From an uncultured Bacteroides sp. (GTDB lineage Bacteria > Bacteroidota > Bacteroidia > Bacteroidales > Bacteroidaceae): a stretch of 64,000 bases of DNA. Position 1 is the stretch's first letter. Each line of letters opens with the position of its first letter. The position numbers and the translations under genes are program-made. The stretch is taken from assembly GCA_900766005.1 (NCBI GenBank), contig CAAFTU010000042.1, positions 1-64,000 on the forward strand, in the 5' to 3' direction. A model generated the notes under the pieces. That model was not told the DNA's origin. It saw only the letters and a list, made by a program, of their open reading frames with translations, and did no database searches. Below are positions 60,062 to 64,000 of this stretch, piece after piece.

Positions 60062-60631
60062 ATGAGTATGAAAATGAGAGTTATGTATGCGGTGTTGGCC
60101 GTTTTCTTTTTGGGAAATGTATGTTCTTTATCGGCTCAAAACAAAGAGGCAAGGGTGAAAAAACAGCGTCCTGCACCGGAACAAGTGATGAAGATGCAGG
60201 TGAATCAGATGGTAAGTCGGCTGATGCTGGATGATGCTACGGCTGCCAAGTTTGTGCCGGTATATGAAAAATACCTCACAGAACTGCGTGACTGCCGTCT
60301 GATGAACCGCCAGTCGAAAAGGGGAGCAGCGGCTGTGGATAGCACGGCAGGCAGAGCACCGAAGCAGGCTCTGACAGATGCTGAAGTTGAGAAAATGCTG
60401 AAAAACAGATTTGCACAAAGCCGTAAGATGCTGGATGTCCGTGAAAAGTATTATGGTGAATTCAGCAAAATCTTGTCTCAAAAGCAAATCCTGAAGATTT
60501 ACCAGCAGGAAAAAAGCAATATGCATCAGTTCAGAAAAGAATTTGACCGCAGAAAAGGATTGAAGCAGAGACAGGGACGTCCTTTGGCGCATAAGTCGTG
60601 TCAACAATGCCCATTGCACCACGCAAAATGA
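60062..60631 (+). CDS. Exported Spy/CpxP-like protein of the ECF operon
   Basis: 189 aa with a signal peptide (residues 1-25, ending LSAQN). The body is helical and very basic, with many Gln, Lys and Arg and a region (VMKMQVNQMVSRLMLDDATAAKFVPVYEKY) resembling LTXXQ-type Spy/CpxP periplasmic chaperones. It ends in AHKSCQQCPLHHAK, with CxxC and His that could bind metal. As the third gene after sigma and putative anti-sigma it may be the effector or sensor of that system. Three in-frame Met codons occur at the start. Confidence 0.6.
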   Translation: MSMKMRVMYAVLAVFFLGNVCSLSAQNKEARVKKQRPAPEQVMKMQVNQMVSRLMLDDATAAKFVPVYEKYLTELRDCRLMNRQSKRGAAAVDSTAGRAPKQALTDAEVEKMLKNRFAQSRKMLDVREKYYGEFSKILSQKQILKIYQQEKSNMHQFRKEFDRRKGLKQRQGRPLAHKSCQQCPLHHAK

Positions 60632-60663
60632 TGGAATGAAGTTTTTCCTTTGTTTTTTATGAT

Positions 60664-60724
60664 AAAAGAGGATGTGTCGTTCGCTCCGATTTCTGTAAGC
60701 GCTTTGACACATCCTCTTTTCTTT
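60664..60724. terminator. Bidirectional terminator between convergent genes
   Basis: AAAAGAGGATGTGTC (60664-60678) and GACACATCCTCTTTT (60706-60720) are perfect 15-bp arms with a 27-bp loop. The core GGATGTGTC/GACACATC is shared with the structure at 58863-58949. Confidence 0.85.
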
Positions 60725-60770
60725 GTTTCAAGTAGTATGCCGCTTGGGCGGACAGATTCTTCTGTATGGA

Positions 60771-63389
60771 TTATATTTCAAATTCAGGCAAGTAGTCGCT
60801 GAGTGCTTTCTCCACTTTCTGTCCCTTCACTTGGTCGGTGATAAAGGTCTTTCCTTCTTTCTTACCGGCATCATAATGCAAACTTACGTTTTCTTTGGTG
60901 TTGCGGATGCGGATGAAGGCTTTTCCCTTTTCGCTCAGGTTGCATTGAATCTCCCAATTACCCACGTGCAGCGTGTTGCCTTTGCGGACAACTTGGATAT
61001 TCTCCCGGTTGGCTCCGTGTGTATCCATGACTGTCAGGAAACGGGCTACCGTACAAGGAACTGTGGTGGAGGAGAAATGCCAGTGGTTAGGGTATTTCAC
61101 CGTTTTGCCTTGTGCATTGGTTACGTTTTTCCAGTTGGTGGGTTCACAGAAGAAGGTATCTGTCTGTGCCACTTCGCTGGAAGCGGAGCAAAACAGGTGG
61201 GCTACTGAAGTTCCTCCGGCTTTGTTTTTTCCGGTAACGGTCACTCTATCTGCCTGTTGTTGTACCTCCATGGGTAGTTCAACCGTATGGAGCAGATAGC
61301 TCCAGGTTACCTCTTTCTTGCCTTCCAGTTCGTCATAGATGACATAGACTCCCGTTTGTCCCAATTGCACGATGTGGCGGCGGAACAGATCAACCTGATT
61401 TTCATCCCATCCCTTTTCCGGCGTGTATTGTGTACCGCTCAGCTGTCCTCGCTCCAACCACAAGGGTGCCGTTACTTTGCCGTAGGCATTCGATGCATCT
61501 CCCACCAGGTAGGCTATTTTTTCTCCTTCATACCAACGGGGAATCCAGCCGTATCCTTCTGTTCCGATCTTCTGCGTCATTCCGTTTACCAATATACTGT
61601 TGTGTGCACGGGTATTGCGATAGGCATACATGCAATGGTCGTCGGTGAAGCCGGTGCGGTGTCCGCTGCTATAGAAGATGGCTTTTCCTCCATAGAATGT
61701 ATTGAATGCATTTTGGTTGGCCAATGCATGAGAGGTAGAGCCATAAGGGCTGGAGCGGAAAGAAAGCATGGCATTGCGGGCAATGTCTCCCAGGGCCGTA
61801 TGCATGGTTGCGATTCCAGTCTCGTTGAATATCTTGGCCGAAGGCAGTTCGCCGAGTGAATGTACTTCCGTTGGCAACGCACGCGGAGTAATGCAGCGGT
61901 ACCAGGTCAGGTCACCCGATTTTCTGAGGAAGGTTTTCTTCATGAGGTCGGGCTCTTTTTCTAGTATGGTCCGAGCATAGGCTGCCGCCCAGGGATTGTT
62001 ACATTCCCGGGCCAGCGCATCGGCATATCCCACCCGTGTTCCGTTGGGTTGCATCTTGGTTTCATGTGAATTGCCGTGGCCGGCCGATTTGGAGAATGGC
62101 GGCTGGTGATAGATGACATACAAAGCATTGTTGTTATACCACGGGTCGGCAAAGAAATCAAATCCGCTGATGCGTTTGTAGAAGGCAGGCACTTCAATCA
62201 GTGTACGCAGGTTTACATGGAAATAGGAATCTCCGTTGTGCCACCCTCCGTCTGTGTTCAGTCCCGGCAATCTCGACACCCATTCATTGTAGCAATAATC
62301 CACCCAGGTGGAAGCCAACGGCAACTCTCCGTATGTGGCAAAGGCTGCCATGTTGAGGATGCGGAAAGTCATCTGCCACACATGGTTGTCGGCAATGCGG
62401 TTTTCAAGGTGATTCACGTATTCATGGTAAAACTTCTTTCCGTTGTCGCGGATAGTTTTCAGCAACAGTTGCTTTTCTGCCGGTGTAAGGAGGTTATACC
62501 AAGCATCATAAGCTGAAGTGCTCATGGAAAGAATGGTGGAGCGGTTGAAATCACCTGCAAAATACTTGCTGTCTTTCCATGAAAGAATTTCCGACAACCG
62601 TTTCATTCCTTCTTTGTAGTACACTTCGTTTTTGGTCAGCAGATAGGCTCTCACCATGGCTTCGATGTTGGCTTCTTCGCGGTCCACTATCTTGCGGCTT
62701 TCCCTGATCAGTGCAGAACGGTATTGCACGATGTTGGTCAGCTTCACCACCTTTGTCGTATCAATTTCCTCTTCCAGATGCTTCAGCGGGTGGCTGAGAC
62801 ATTTCTGGGCTTTTGTGATATACTGTTTCGCTTCGGGATTCTGCTTGTTGCGTGCAATGATATGGTCCCAATCGGCTGCATCGAGCAAAATACGGGGATG
62901 CGTTTTGGGTAGTTTTTTCAGCACTTCCTGTAAGGAAGGCGGATTGAAAGTACGGGTCTGATCGTCGATGAAGAATTTATAGACGGGCGACCATTCCTCT
63001 TTTCCGTCTTTGTCAACGTAGGCATGCTGCCAATACCATGTACCTTTTTCAAACAGCTGGTAAGGATTGAAAAAAGCCCAATTTCTTTCGGCTGTGATGA
63101 CATGAGTCTTGAATTCCGGATCGCGTGCAATGCGGATACGATATGTTACTTCCGGTTTGAAGTCTTTGCCTTCAACACCATCTAACACGGCGCCCAAATG
63201 CGGATATTTGTCGGGCCACATGAACCGGGGAGGATTGAGTGCACTCCGCTTCCCGTCCAGTGGAGAGGGGGGCTCACGCACCTCATGCATCAGGGTCGGT
63301 TGGTCAAGACGCAGGATGCTTTTCTGTGCATTTCCGTTTGCGGTCAGTAGCCATGCGGCTATGAATATAAGTGGTATTCGTCTGTACAT
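60771..63389 (-). CDS. Secreted heparinase II/III-family polysaccharide lyase
   Basis: 872 aa with a signal peptide (ending NGNAQ), so periplasmic or surface. Residues about 30-140 are a beta-sandwich (DUF4962-like; PPRFMWPDKYPHLG), followed by a long (alpha/alpha) barrel (NHVWQMTFRILNMAAFATYGELPLA, GLNTDGGWHNGDSYFHVN), then the C-terminal beta-sandwich (NAFNTFYGGKAIFYSSGHRTG, HNSILVNGM, YDELEGKKEVTWSYLLHT). The GAG-lyase-type catalytic Asn/His/Tyr positions appear conserved (NGDSYFH, GHGNSHE). Relatives in Bacteroides (PL12/PL15/PL21-type) cleave heparin, heparan or related acidic glycans by beta-elimination; the precise family is not set. ROK kinase lies 35 bp upstream. Confidence 0.85.
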   Translation of the reverse strand: MYRRIPLIFIAAWLLTANGNAQKSILRLDQPTLMHEVREPPSPLDGKRSALNPPRFMWPDKYPHLGAVLDGVEGKDFKPEVTYRIRIARDPEFKTHVITAERNWAFFNPYQLFEKGTWYWQHAYVDKDGKEEWSPVYKFFIDDQTRTFNPPSLQEVLKKLPKTHPRILLDAADWDHIIARNKQNPEAKQYITKAQKCLSHPLKHLEEEIDTTKVVKLTNIVQYRSALIRESRKIVDREEANIEAMVRAYLLTKNEVYYKEGMKRLSEILSWKDSKYFAGDFNRSTILSMSTSAYDAWYNLLTPAEKQLLLKTIRDNGKKFYHEYVNHLENRIADNHVWQMTFRILNMAAFATYGELPLASTWVDYCYNEWVSRLPGLNTDGGWHNGDSYFHVNLRTLIEVPAFYKRISGFDFFADPWYNNNALYVIYHQPPFSKSAGHGNSHETKMQPNGTRVGYADALARECNNPWAAAYARTILEKEPDLMKKTFLRKSGDLTWYRCITPRALPTEVHSLGELPSAKIFNETGIATMHTALGDIARNAMLSFRSSPYGSTSHALANQNAFNTFYGGKAIFYSSGHRTGFTDDHCMYAYRNTRAHNSILVNGMTQKIGTEGYGWIPRWYEGEKIAYLVGDASNAYGKVTAPLWLERGQLSGTQYTPEKGWDENQVDLFRRHIVQLGQTGVYVIYDELEGKKEVTWSYLLHTVELPMEVQQQADRVTVTGKNKAGGTSVAHLFCSASSEVAQTDTFFCEPTNWKNVTNAQGKTVKYPNHWHFSSTTVPCTVARFLTVMDTHGANRENIQVVRKGNTLHVGNWEIQCNLSEKGKAFIRIRNTKENVSLHYDAGKKEGKTFITDQVKGQKVEKALSDYLPEFEI

Positions 63390-63424
63390 AAGTTACTTTT
63401 CTATTCAGTGTGTCTTTTAGAGGG

Positions 63425-64000
63425 TTAGAAAAATAAAGAGGCAGCACCTAAACTTCCGGCTTTGTTGCCCAATGCCGCAGCCATGATGACGGTATTCACT
63501 GCGCAGTCGGCCATGGCGTAGCGGTGTGCCCTTTCGCTTATTTTCTGAATGTAGAAATCTCCGGCTTCCGACAATCCGCCTCCGATAACAATTTTCTGGG
63601 GACTGAAGATATTGATGAATCCGGCAATGCCATGTCCCAGATAGTCGCAGTGTTGCTCCAACGATTCCACAGCAACGGGATTCCCTTCTTTGTACAGGCG
63701 CACTATCAGTTCGCCGTTGATTTCTTCATCGGGATAGGACAGTCCGGCTGCTTTTGCGCGCTGCGCAAACTGGCGTACCAAGGCAGAAGTTGATGCATAA
63801 TGTTCCAGGCAGCCCACGGCTCCGCAGTTGCAGGGCTCTCCGTTTGCTATCAAAGGAACGTGTCCCAGTTCGGTGCCGCGGTTGGCAAAGCCGTTGAAGA
63901 GTTTGCCGTCGATGACAACAGCTCCTCCGATACCCGTACCTACTGTCAGAAAAACAACATGCGTGTCACCTTTTCCGGCTCCGTACATGGTTTCACCCAG
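63425..64000 (-). CDS. ROK-family sugar kinase, 5' end cut by window edge
   Basis: The last 191 codons of a minus-strand gene whose start lies beyond 64000 (the frame reads LGETMYGAGKG upstream of the first Met shown). It contains the ROK signature: TVGTGIGGAVVIDGKLF, GTELGHVPL, the zinc-binding CNCGAVGCLEHYAS, and INIFSPQKIVIGGGLSEAGD. ROK members phosphorylate glucose or other sugars, or act as repressors; here the N-terminal ATP-binding part is missing, so the type is unresolved. It is followed by the heparinase gene, so a glycan-use operon is likely. Confidence 0.88.
   Translation of the reverse strand: MGETMYGAGKGDTHVVFLTVGTGIGGAVVIDGKLFNGFANRGTELGHVPLIANGEPCNCGAVGCLEHYASTSALVRQFAQRAKAAGLSYPDEEINGELIVRLYKEGNPVAVESLEQHCDYLGHGIAGFINIFSPQKIVIGGGLSEAGDFYIQKISERAHRYAMADCAVNTVIMAAALGNKAGSLGAASLFF

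Overview
The window is about 64 kb of chromosome from a member of the Bacteroidales, most likely a gut Bacteroides or Phocaeicola. The gene families point there: GGGtGRT protein, DUF3276, DUF4250, DUF5606, a Fe-S type PurF-like protein and a PL-type heparinase. So do the promoters, which fit TTTG-N19..21-TAnnTTTG. Ribosome binding sites are mostly weak. Gene identities were read from the protein sequences and from memory of families; no database search was run.

Layout. 1-2.2 kb is a small toxin-antitoxin patch: a truncated XRE regulator, an AbiEi/AbiEii pair with an operator-like inverted repeat, and an ATPase fragment. 2.2-5.9 kb holds a GNAT acetyltransferase, a small Cys-motif protein, a transposase-like fragment and a secreted HExxH protein, with much low-complexity DNA. 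5.9-18 kb is mostly minus strand: a 1110-aa protein of unknown function, two tandem tRNA-His genes, capA-like, folD, a TPR protein, pgk, nth and an MFS transporter. 18-31.8 kb is housekeeping: pheS, a TonB-C protein, YitT, dsbD, udk, an MltF-like lytic transglycosylase, a short metH, smpB, a Yip1 protein, a lipoprotein and a DMP19 protein. 32.1-33.9 kb is a strongly expressed-looking pair: a NifU/IscU-like scaffold and GGGtGRT.

33.9-37.5 kb is a decayed accessory island. It has a MITE-like inverted repeat, a broken secreted lipoprotein-M23 peptidase gene with a small secreted protein behind it, an IS4-type transposase remnant and a frameshifted polyvalent-kinase fragment. It is bordered by two arrays of 22-23 bp iteron-like repeats of one family (34170-34261 and 37347-37522). 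This is the least expected structure in the window and suggests the remains of an integrated plasmid or similar replicon.

38-50.3 kb returns to core genes: a PurF-like protein lacking the N-terminal catalytic Cys, pepT, gcvT, a Kef-type antiporter, the rplY-pth-S4 cluster, DUF3276, and the nusB-yajC-ybbR-coaE-DUF5606 operon. 50.4-58.3 kb has clpB, a conserved hypothetical, a LysR regulator, ppk1-ppx and a 58-aa DUF4250 gene. 58.4-64 kb has a YccF protein, a candidate structured RNA, an ECF sigma operon, a heparinase II/III family lyase and a truncated ROK kinase.

Repeats form a second theme. Several 50-70 bp inverted repeats have 8-15 bp arms and unusually long loops. TTCAG-rich tracts recur at gene 3' ends between 2.5 and 17 kb, and one related 12-bp repeat lies inside a coding region.
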